Shown piece by piece: positions 27,286 through 34,440 of a stretch of 64,000 nucleotides of DNA. The stretch is from Marivirga sp963719535 (lineage in GTDB: Bacteria; Bacteroidota; Bacteroidia; Cytophagales; Cyclobacteriaceae): assembly GCA_963719535.1 (NCBI GenBank), contig CAVRCH010000003.1:62001-126000 (forward strand), given 5' to 3'. A program made the translations under genes and the position numbers. Position 1 is the stretch's first letter. Each line of letters starts with the position of its first letter. The notes under the pieces are model-generated. The model did not search any database. It saw only the letters and a program-made list of their open reading frames with translations, and had not been told where the DNA came from.

Positions 27286-27403
27286 AGAGGAGTGGCAGAG
27301 TGGTCGATCGCGTTGGTCTTGCCCCGAAGGGATGCCAACGGCAAAAACCAATGTGCCGCCCCGAAGGGATCACGATGTGACGAGGTACCGTGGGCTAGAA
27401 GCG
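27286..27403 (+). pseudogene. Degenerate tRNA-Ser(UGA) copy with two 22-nt insertions
   Basis: Positions 27285-27321 are identical over 37 nt to 27657-27693 of the intact tRNA-Ser locus. A 22-nt insertion (27322-27343) then splits the anticodon, a second one (27359-27380) splits the variable arm, and the T arm and acceptor 3' strand are decayed after 27390. Both insertions begin CCCCGAAGGGAT and continue with a 3-bp stem and 3-nt loop. No functional tRNA can be made from it. Confidence 0.85.
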
Positions 27404-27413
27404 TAATGTGAAG

Positions 27414-27659
27414 ATGAAGTTCTTTACTTATATATTGAAGAGTGAAAAAGATGGAACTTATTATTATGGTCATTCGAAAGATTTAAAAAATCGATTGATT
27501 AGACATAACAGTGGAAGAGTTCGATCAACAAAAAATAAAAAACCTTGGGTTATTCATTATACAGAAGAGTATGATACAAAATCTGAGGCAAATAAAAGAG
27601 AAATGTTCTTCAAATCAATTGAAGGATATAATTTCCTGAAAAATGGAAATATAATTTAG
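27414..27659 (+). CDS. Small GIY-YIG nuclease at tRNA-Ser
   Basis: An 81-residue GIY-YIG domain protein of the UvrC-N/URI type. Active-site residues are visible: Y6 in TYIL, Y18 in YYYGHS, R27 in KNRLIRHN and E63 in KREMF. It therefore looks catalytically complete as a single-domain endonuclease. It lies between a broken and an intact tRNA-Ser copy; the last base of its stop codon and the one before it are the first two bases of the intact tRNA. Transcription most likely comes from the tRNA promoter at 27218. ATG 27414 is chosen over GTG 27408. Confidence 0.85.
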   Translation: MKFFTYILKSEKDGTYYYGHSKDLKNRLIRHNSGRVRSTKNKKPWVIHYTEEYDTKSEANKREMFFKSIEGYNFLKNGNII

Positions 27660-27742
27660 AGGAGTGGCAGAGTGGTCGATCGCGTTGGTCTTGAAAACCA
27701 ATGTACCGCGAGGTACCGGGGGTTCGAATCCCTCCTCCTCTG
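27658..27742 (+). tRNA. tRNA-Ser(TGA)
   Basis: An 85-nt class II tRNA: acceptor AGAGGAG pairs with CTCCTCT, anticodon TGA in the loop CTTGAAA, a long variable arm, T loop TTCGAAT, discriminator G. No CCA is encoded in full. It directly overlaps the stop codon of the GIY-YIG gene and has no promoter of its own that I can find. Confidence 0.95.
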
Positions 27743-27749
27743 CATAGTT

Positions 27750-27782
27750 AACCCTGATTACTGTAGTAGTCAGGGTTTTTTT
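27750..27782 (+). terminator. Terminator of tRNA-Ser
   Basis: A 13-bp stem (27750-27762 with 27765-27777, one G-T pair) with a 2-nt loop and a T run. Confidence 0.9.
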
Positions 27783-27870
27783 GTGACTTTTAATAGGGTG
27801 TTCGCGGCTTTCATTTGATTTTGATTCAAATTTATTGATATGTGAGTTTAATCCGCAAAGTATTACCTTA

Positions 27871-28073
27871 ATGAATAAAGAAGATCTAGGAAATACCATA
27901 AGAGAACGAAGGAGATTTCTCAAAATCACTCAAGAAGATTTGGCTGACATTTCAGGTATATCACAGAAAACTCTACGTTCAGTTGAAAAAGGAGAAGCCA
28001 ATCCTTAAATATATAGTTTTTTAAAAGTCTGCTAGTTATGGCCTTGTCAATTGATATTAAAGTGATCAAATAA
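27871..28073 (+). pseudogene. Xre-family helix-turn-helix regulator, broken
   Basis: The frame from ATG 27871 gives 45 residues with a clear helix-turn-helix: IRERRRFLKITQEDLADISGIS then KTLRSVEKGEANP. It stops at TAA 28006. A further piece in another frame reads FLKVC and then MALSIDIKVIK up to the stop at 28071, which is how HipB- or Y4mF-type antitoxins end, so a gene of about 66 residues has lost its frame. No partner toxin gene is adjacent. Confidence 0.7.
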
Positions 28074-28170
28074 GGACAAAAGCAGCTGTAGTTAATAAAG
28101 TGTCATTTTTTCTTCTTGGTCTACCGTTGTATTTTTTTTACACATTTTTAAAATTGTTCACGAAATGTAC

Positions 28171-28201
28171 TTGTTCACGTAACGTGAACATTGTATATTT
28201 G
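28171..28201 (+). promoter_or_regulatory. Promoter with palindromic operator of the abiEi-like gene
   Basis: TTG (28171-28173), 20 nt, TATATTTG (28194-28201) is a full Bacteroidota promoter. Its spacer is filled by a perfect palindrome, TGTTCACGT-A-ACGTGAACA (28172-28190). Half-sites GTTCACG at about 28155 and GTGAACA at 28201-28207 flank it. This arrangement suggests negative autoregulation. Confidence 0.8.
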
Positions 28202-28208
28202 TGAACAG

Positions 28209-29180
28209 ATGGAGAATGAAATATTAAATATTGCCATACAGAACGTTCAGAAAGAACTTCCCCTTCAATTGCGGTACAAGAAAACAGCGCAGTATGATGG
28301 AATCCTTACTATACAATATAATCAGCTAGAGTTAGACTTTTATGTGAAGCTCAAAAGAGAAGTACGACAATATGTAATTGGCGAGCTGGAGGATATCCAA
28401 CAACCCTATATGGGGGTTATTTTAATTGCCGAAAGAATTCCTGCCAAAGTAAAAACAGCATTAAGAGAACGAAAAATTGCTTATATAGAAGCTAATGGTA
28501 ATACCTATCTTGAAAAGGACAACACTTTCATTTTCATAGATACAAATAAACCACTCCAACTCACCAAAGAAAAAGGAAACAGAGCATTTACGAAAACAGG
28601 ATTAAAAGTGCTCTTTCATTTTCTAATGAAGCCGGAACTAATAAATCAAACACAAAGAGAAATTGCAGAATATATAGGGGTCGGTTTAGGGAATATACCG
28701 CAAGTAATGGAAGGATTAAAAGCTACCGGTTATTTATTGCCTCTAAAGAAAAAGGAGTATGTATGGGAAAACAGGGAAAAACTATTATTCCGCTGGATAG
28801 GGGATTACCAGACTATACTTAAGCCTACATTGAAAAAAAGGCAATATCAAATGCGCGTCCCTTGGCACGAGATTGAATTAAATGATGGAATTGCAGCCTG
28901 GGGTGGTGAACCGGCAGCCGACTTGCTTACAAATTACCTAAGACCGGAAAAATTCATTCTTTACACTAATGAAGATCAGGCCACATTAATCAGAAATTAT
29001 AAATTGCAGCCTAAAAAAGATGGGGATTTAGAAGTAAATGAGATGTTCTGGAATAAAGAACTCAACGGAAACACAGCTCCTCCTATTCTTGTATATGCCG
29101 ATTTGATGATCGAAGGAGGTAAAAGAAATAAAGAAACAGCTGAAATGATTTATAATGAGCAAATTAAACCAAACCTATAA
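28209..29180 (+). CDS. AbiEi-type antitoxin (type IV toxin-antitoxin system)
   Basis: A 323-residue protein from ATG 28209, which lies about 8 bp after the -7 element. The N-terminal half (about 1-115) is a restriction-like domain with LDFYVKLKREVR and IAYIEANGNTY, followed by a winged helix (about 130-190, TQREIAEYIGVGLGNIPQVMEGLKATGYL) and a C-terminal part ending with PPILVYADLMIEGG. This layout is that of AbiEi-like regulators of abortive infection, which repress their own promoter and offset a nucleotidyltransferase toxin. The toxin frame overlaps its 3' end by 26 bp but is broken. Confidence 0.75.
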   Translation: MENEILNIAIQNVQKELPLQLRYKKTAQYDGILTIQYNQLELDFYVKLKREVRQYVIGELEDIQQPYMGVILIAERIPAKVKTALRERKIAYIEANGNTYLEKDNTFIFIDTNKPLQLTKEKGNRAFTKTGLKVLFHFLMKPELINQTQREIAEYIGVGLGNIPQVMEGLKATGYLLPLKKKEYVWENREKLLFRWIGDYQTILKPTLKKRQYQMRVPWHEIELNDGIAAWGGEPAADLLTNYLRPEKFILYTNEDQATLIRNYKLQPKKDGDLEVNEMFWNKELNGNTAPPILVYADLMIEGGKRNKETAEMIYNEQIKPNL

Positions 29181-29999
29181 AGAATTAGCCATACCTCATT
29201 TTTCAGAGGTTTTTAACATCATCGATACAGTGATGAAACAGCTGAGCGTACCATATTATCTCATAGGTGCCAATGCTATTGCTCTGGAGTTATTAAAAGA
29301 GGGCATTAAGCCCAACAGAGGTACAAAGGATATCGATTTTGCAATCATGCTTTCTTCTATGAAAGAGTATGAAAATATCAGAAAAGCATTAGAGGCAAAA
29401 GGCTTTAGAAAGGCCAAAGAACCTTGGACGTATTTTTATGAAAAGGAGAATGTTGTAATTGATTTATTACCCTTTGGCCAAATACAGTAGAATGACACAG
29501 AAGATTTCAACAAACGCTATTCAGATTTACACATAATAGGTCTTCAGGAGATTTTGGAATCTCCAAACTCCTTGCCAATAGAAGAAAAATGGGTTAATAT
29601 ACCTCCCTAGCTGGAATGATACTTTTAAAATTCGTTGCATGGAGCGATAGGCCGGAAGACCGCGATAATGATTTGGTTGACATTCTTAAAATCATAGAAC
29701 ATTTCTACGATATTGAATTTGATAAGATTACGGAACAGCATTATGACATAATGGATACTCATGATTTTGATGAGAAAAGAATAGCCGCAGAAGTATTAGG
29801 ACGGGAAGCAAGGGTATATCTTAATAAGTCTGACCAACTAAAAGATAGAATTCATAAAATAGTGAATGATAATTTAACAGAAATAAAACTTTCAGACATA
29901 GCGAAGCAATGGGCCAGGCAATCCGGCGAAGATGTAGAATATACATTTAGTTTATTAGTCGCATTTCAAAAAGGAATAAGGAAGGATAGCGAATTATAG
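29155..29999 (+). pseudogene. AbiEii-type nucleotidyltransferase toxin, broken
   Basis: The frame from ATG 29155 holds the nucleotidyltransferase start YLIGANAIALELL and GTKDIDFAI. It meets TAG at 29488, goes on in the same frame as NDTEDFNKRYSDLHIIGLQE to TAG at 29608, and then continues in another frame with MILLKFVAWSDRPEDRDNDLVDI (29616-29999). One nonsense mutation plus one lost base near 29607 explain this. The uninterrupted gene would have encoded about 280 residues. The toxin should be inactive, while the antitoxin stays intact. Confidence 0.8.
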
Positions 30000-30038
30000 A
30001 AATGTGTCGTGACGAATTACTCAAAACTTTCAATAATT

Positions 30039-30073
30039 CTTAAAATCAGAGTTAATCTTAAAATCAGAGTTAA
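30039..30073. repeat. Short tandem repeat, two units
   Basis: CTTAAAATCAGAGTTAA occurs at 30039-30055 and again at 30057-30073, an 18-bp period. Confidence 0.7.
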
Positions 30074-30100
30074 ATTGTATAGTCTTGAAAAAAATAAAAA

Positions 30101-30123
30101 AGGTACCGTAGGTTCAAATCCCT
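30101..30123 (+). repeat. Remnant of a tRNA-Ser 3' half (possible attachment site)
   Basis: Twenty of 23 bases equal 27711-27733 of tRNA-Ser (variable arm end and T arm). It has no 5' half. A duplicated 3' tRNA piece at a distance is the usual scar of an element integrated at a tRNA gene; here it would frame the AbiE region (27.7-30.1 kb). Confidence 0.55.
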
Positions 30124-30286
30124 TTATGAGTCGAAAAGATGTTTCACCTTTGTTTCACCACATAAATAGTCGAACCTCAATAAAAGATTTACCACTAGAC
30201 ATTCAATGTAATACGAAAATAGAAGGCTGTTTTTAGCGTGTAAAAACGACCGTTTTTTTGTATGTTTAGTCATAAAAAATGGTCAA

Positions 30287-30577
30287 ATGCGCGCAAAAGA
30301 AAAGCCTCAAAATGAGCTAAATTTTCTAGCCCATTCGCTTAACGAACAGCCTAATCCGAAAAATGAATTGTACCTGCTATGCCAGCAGATGCACTGGAAT
30401 TACTTTGAAAAAGAGTTTAAACCTCTGTATTCTAAAAAAGGAAGCCCTGCACATAGCATATGTTTAATGCGTATTTTAATAGAGTTAAAACCCTTTTTTT
30501 GTATCGACTTTGTACTATATATCTTTTTTAATAATACGATTGGTGACGGTTCAAATTACGGCTGCATGAAACGGTAA
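30287..30577 (+). pseudogene. IS5-type transposase, N-terminal remnant
   Basis: The frame begins MRAKEKPQNELNFL and contains WNYFEKEFKPLYSKKGSPAHSICLMRILIELK, which resembles the N-terminal DUF772-like domain of IS5-group transposases. After about residue 70 the similarity stops, and no DDE catalytic domain follows, so the element is truncated. I could not find both terminal inverted repeats. Confidence 0.65.
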
Positions 30578-30629
30578 GAAGATCAATTAATAACAATTGA
30601 ATCATAATTAAGGGAGATACCATCTAAAA

Positions 30630-30658
30630 TAAAAAAAGCCCGAGGCGCACCTCGAGCT
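30630..30658 (-). terminator. Terminator facing the HEPN-like operon
   Basis: AGCTCGAGG and CCTCGGGCT on the minus strand (30658-30650 and 30645-30637) form a stem with a 4-nt loop and are followed by seven T. It would end transcripts coming from 31895 leftwards. Confidence 0.8.
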
Positions 30659-30969
30659 TATTCGTCAAATTTTAAAGTGCAGCATATAAGCGTAAATGTC
30701 ATATGGGGCACTGTGTCACAGATGTATCAAAATTAATTGATATTTGTATTGATTTAACAAATTTATAACCCATTTTAGTTTTAATAATTTCGTTTAGTTT
30801 AGGGTTATTTAATTTCATAGTTCAGTAATCGATCCTTCTAACTCATCTCTCCTGAAACTTGAAATTGCATTAAACATAAAAAATAACAATTTAAATACAT
30901 CTTTAAGTGAATACGTATCTGAATTAGTAAATTTTAAATCTGGTAAAGAAGGAACTCGCTTAGGTGCTG
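30659..30969. other. AT-rich gap
   Basis: About 310 bp between the terminator and the HEPN-like gene. No gene or repeat was recognised; it would be the 3' untranslated part of the operon. Confidence 0.4.
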
Positions 30970-31371
30970 CTAGTTCTTATCAAAAGCCCCATCAATTTTT
31001 AAAGCTTGTTTTATCTTGCTTAAATGTTCAAGTGCTTTTTCTGCAAATGCTTTATTCACTTTGTAAGTAATATATCTAGAATTTCTTGACTGATCATCTA
31101 ACCATTTATATCTGAAGGAATCTAACGGAATTTTATTAGCAACTAATCTTTCTCTAGCTGCATGCCGTCCTTTTTGATTCAATGCATTTTTTACGTCCCT
31201 GATATTGGTACAAGTCCTACCGTTTAATTCGCACGGAAGTAAAACATCTTCAACATAATGTATAGCTGAATAAAAGGCTGTAGTTATTACCCAGTCATAA
31301 TAGTGACCTTCATTTAGAAGTTTGACGGAAAGCTTTTCATTTCTTTGAGCTTGCTCCCTCTTTTTTTTCAT
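30970..31371 (-). CDS. HEPN-like small protein
   Basis: A 133-residue, mostly helical protein. The stretch NEGHYYDWVITTAFYSAIHYVEDVLL resembles the first conserved helix pair of HEPN-domain proteins, often annotated next to DNA-processing or toxin genes. I do not see the RxxxxH ribonuclease motif of active HEPN toxins, unless RHAARER takes its place. It overlaps the preceding gene by 4 bp (ATGA), so both are translated together. It might be one half of a toxin-antitoxin pair, but that is inferred from context. Confidence 0.55.
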   Translation of the reverse strand: MKKKREQAQRNEKLSVKLLNEGHYYDWVITTAFYSAIHYVEDVLLPCELNGRTCTNIRDVKNALNQKGRHAARERLVANKIPLDSFRYKWLDDQSRNSRYITYKVNKAFAEKALEHLSKIKQALKIDGAFDKN

Positions 31372-31895
31372 ACTTTATCAAGGCTTTCTGAATAACCAAA
31401 GCCGTCTTCTTGAAGGGATCCTTGGTCTAAATTGTCTGATCCGACTAAACTCATATCTAGGTTCTTACCAAAAAGCTCAACAAAAACCTTTCTTAACTCA
31501 TTAGATTTATTATAAGCAAATTTAACAAATTCATCATTAAGAAGATACTGGTCTGGTACAGCAATTAAAACTTTAGGACAAGTTGGATTAACATCAAGAT
31601 AAAATGAATGGGCAGAAAAATCTTTTTCCTTTAAAAAAGATATGAGTCTAGTTGTTAAAATATAAACTTGATTTGATTTTTGCTTAAAGTGTTCGACATG
31701 CTTCTTAAATACATCATTTACAAAATCTTTAGTCCCAGACTTTTTACCATCATCATAGCCCTTGCTGTATGCATCCGCCACAACATCTACGTGATAATAT
31801 TCATCAGCACTTTCTCGCTTAACCTCTTCTTTGTACTTGCTTAAATATTCATTAAAGCTATCTGTACCTTTAGATTGATTAATAATTGATGACAT
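31368..31895 (-). CDS. Unknown protein, first gene of the HEPN-like operon
   Basis: A 175-residue hydrophilic protein without signal peptide or membrane segment. It has an N-terminal charged region, YSKGYDDGKKSG, a central coil region and the strand PKVLIAVPDQYLL, ending in an acidic tail. I do not recognise a family; there is no nucleotidyltransferase motif that would make it an MNT antitoxin. It has its own -7 element at 31931-31924, and the coding frame is intact, unlike most genes of this island. Confidence 0.55.
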   Translation of the reverse strand: MSSIINQSKGTDSFNEYLSKYKEEVKRESADEYYHVDVVADAYSKGYDDGKKSGTKDFVNDVFKKHVEHFKQKSNQVYILTTRLISFLKEKDFSAHSFYLDVNPTCPKVLIAVPDQYLLNDEFVKFAYNKSNELRKVFVELFGKNLDMSLVGSDNLDQGSLQEDGFGYSESLDKV

Positions 31896-31923
31896 ATAGT
31901 TGGTTTTTTTGTAATTGAGTCTG

Positions 31924-31931
31924 CAAAATTA
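31924..31931 (-). promoter_or_regulatory. -7 element before the HEPN-like operon
   Basis: TAATTTTG on the minus strand matches TAnnTTTG; no well-placed TTG at -33. The leader would be about 20 nt. Confidence 0.45.
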
Positions 31932-32073
31932 GCAAATAATTTAGTGATTCTTATTTAACCTCAACTTAAATATAGGTTTTAAAGTTTAAGATTCAAGAAA
32001 AAAAGGCTTTATTATTGTACAAAGAATAATCAGCTTTGATAATTCTCTAGCTATAACTAAAGACTTTTTTAAT

Positions 32074-32962
32074 TTAAACCAATCCCCTCAATTTCTCCCC
32101 TAACGCCAAAATATGTTCATTTTTCCAGCCACTGCTACCGCTTAATTGGTTGCAGATTACAATTACTTGGTTTTCAAATGTAGCTATTGCTATATATCTA
32201 TCCTTTTCTTTTCCATACTTTCCAAGAGAATTTAACTTAAAATTAATCCCCTTATATAATTTAGAAACTTCCTTTTGTGCTCTTTTACCATCTTCCAGAT
32301 TTCCAATTGCAAAGACTACCGCTTTAAAATTTTTAAAGAAGGGATTCCGAAGCAATTCTTTTCTTTCAGTGGTCAAATGCAGACCTGAATTGCTAACAGC
32401 AGGGGTTACATTTAATTCTGTTGTAAATGCTTTATCAAACAAAGTATCACCAGAATTTTGTGGCCAATTCTTTTTCATGTTTTCATGGCAGGAATTTATA
32501 CCGTGAAAAAGCATCTGTCAAAATGGAATACTTTGACCAGGTATGATTTCCTGGCCTTCCTTTTTTGTGATGATTCCTTGGATTTCTTGGGTCAAAATTT
32601 ATTTCTGATAAATCTCCCTTATTATTAACAATCTTTGACCATTGAAATGAATTGTTGATGCTTTCATATAACATTAATTCAGGATTGTTAAAGGCGTTAA
32701 ATGCTTTTTCCTGACCCACTATCAACAAATCAGCTTCAGGATTACCAAAACCTATGTAATAAGGGTTGGCAATCTTATTAAAATCTTTAATATCCTTTAG
32801 TTTTACTTCAATATTTCCCCAAGCTTCTAATCTTTCTTGTTCTGTTTTGAGAGAAAAAAAATTCTGTGGAAAGAATCGGTAACCACCCTCTTTTTTTAAA
32901 TACTGAATATATTTATTATCCTTCTCAAATTCTTTGATAAGGTTTTTTAAAAATGAATCCAT
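32074..32962 (-). pseudogene. UDG-like protein gene split by a frameshift
   Basis: The first frame (32962-32483, 159 codons) contains YYIGFGNPEADLLIVGQEKAFN, like motif 1 of the uracil-DNA glycosylase superfamily, and ends WSKYSILTDAFSRYKFLP. The second frame (to 32074) overlaps it and continues the fold with DKAFTTELNV, FFKNFKAVVFAIGN and ENQVIVICNQLSGSSG. One indel near 32500 explains both; uninterrupted it would be about 290 residues. The family is uncharacterised, and repair activity is not implied. Confidence 0.6.
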
Positions 32963-32991
32963 AAATTAAAATGTCAAAACTTGAGTATTAA

Positions 32992-33372
32992 TTAAAAAGT
33001 ATCCTTTCTATCTTTATAAAGCCTCACAAAAGCCTGTAATAACCTTTTATCATTTGGATTTTCAGAAAGTTCAGTTGACAAGTTTTCTTTGATTTCAGGT
33101 ATTTCTTTTAATTTTTTTAGGGTTTCTATATTGTAAATATTGAAAAGCCAATCAGTATAAAATAAATCATAATCATAGTTCTCTGGGTCTAGTAGCCACC
33201 TATAATAGTCACCTAATTTCCGGATTTTATCAAATTTCTCTTCTCGAGTATCAATACCATATTTGATAACAAGATGGATTAATTGTAAAAAATAGAAGTT
33301 TGTATTATTGCCAATGCCAAAGATTTTTTCTCTTGCGGGGGCAGAGCTGGATATAGTTTTGAGATTAATTTG
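32992..33372 (-). pseudogene. Open reading remnant without a start codon
   Basis: From the TGA at 33375 to the TAA at 32992 one frame stays open for 126 codons without ATG. It reads EKIFGIGNNTNFYFLQLI, YGIDTREEKFDKIRKLGDYY and LLQAFVRLYKDRKDTF, protein-like and acidic/aromatic rich. Family unknown. Probably the C-terminal part of a larger gene. Confidence 0.5.
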
Positions 33373-33376
33373 TCAA

Positions 33377-33590
33377 CTATTTTTTGTCATAAGGTAAAAT
33401 ATCTTCACATATAGATATGTATTGAAGTTCTGAATCTGAACTTCCAATAATTCGTTCATTTATTAAATCGCCTAGTTTCTTCTTTATAATTCTGTGCAAA
33501 GTGCCACATGTTTACTATGTCCATTTCATCATGACTTCTGGAACAAATTTCACATCGACCAAAAAATTGGGATTTTAAATTATTTAAGTC
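33377..33590 (-). pseudogene. Decayed gene with a CxxC motif
   Basis: Two frames join to RCEICSRSHDEMDIVNMWHF and KKLGDLINERIIGSSDSEL up to TAG 33377, with a shift near 33490. The C-x2-C pair hints at a zinc site. It lies just upstream of the preceding remnant and may belong to the same ancestral gene. Confidence 0.35.
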
Positions 33591-33777
33591 TTTCTATTAA
33601 TTTTTAGATCTTGTCTGCCTATTATTAAAAATTTAAAAGAGATATAATTATTTCTCTATTGTGAAGTGCCTCGACTTTCAATATTAATGAAAATAGTTTC
33701 TGTAAATTTGATACTATTAATATCTTACCCTTTCTCGAAATTACTGGTTCCCACATATTTTATGGCTTGCTTGTTTA

Positions 33778-34440
33778 TTAAATGATTCCTGAAATACAGT
33801 TCAGGAGTAATTTAAAAATTTTATTGAATCTAGTTTTATTTAAATCTAGATAAGCCAATAAAATCAATGCATTTGAGTAAAACCTATTCAGTTTAGACTT
33901 GAAAAAATAGGCCTCATCTTCATTTTTTAAAATGTCATAAAGTTCTGCTTGTTGTTCAAACAAATTACTATAAAGTTCTTCTAATTTCGCATGAGCGCTT
34001 TCTTGATAGTCTTCAAAAGCGATTTGATTTACATTATATCTTTTTAGTAACTTTTGTAAACTTTCATTTTCTGAATTTTCAATTATGACCTGAACAGCAT
34101 AATTATTTAATCCTGACATCCCACTGTTTTCAGTGCCAATACCTAATGCACAAATAATACATTCGTTAAGTCATTTTTAATTTGTTGGTATCTTCAGAAA
34201 ACCCATCGAATATAATATTATTTAAAGAGAGAAATTGATTGAATTGAGCAAAATTGTTATGAGCTGACTGTATAGATGAATTTCTTGTATTACCGCCATT
34301 ACGTACCAATTCATAGGAGGCGATGAGCTTTGATTTTATATGGTTTAGCTGATATTGAGCTGATGTTAAAAAGCTATCTGCAATTAACCATTCAATCGTT
34401 TTGTCTTCAACAAAATTTCCGATCGGTGCGAATTCAGATA
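33778..34440 (-). pseudogene. 3' remainder of the long PIN-domain gene
   Basis: After the stop of the PIN gene at 34441 another frame continues without a start codon (DDYDLISEFAPIGNFVEDK ... NTRNSSIQSAHNNF) to TAA 34166. A second shift leads to ECIICALGIGTENSGMSGLNNY and on through the 113-codon frame that ends at 33778. The pieces abut end to end with one indel at each joint, so they read as the C-terminal 220 or so residues of the PIN protein. The ATG at 34119 may just be an internal Met. Confidence 0.5.

Noticed and set aside
27286..27403. tRNA-Ser with self-splicing or enzymatically removed introns
   Set aside because: The insertions are too short for group I introns, and the T arm and acceptor 3' strand are lost, so no working tRNA could result.
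30009..30236. 75-codon frame near the tRNA-Ser remnant
   Set aside because: It reads through a tandem repeat and the tRNA fragment, so it is not a gene.
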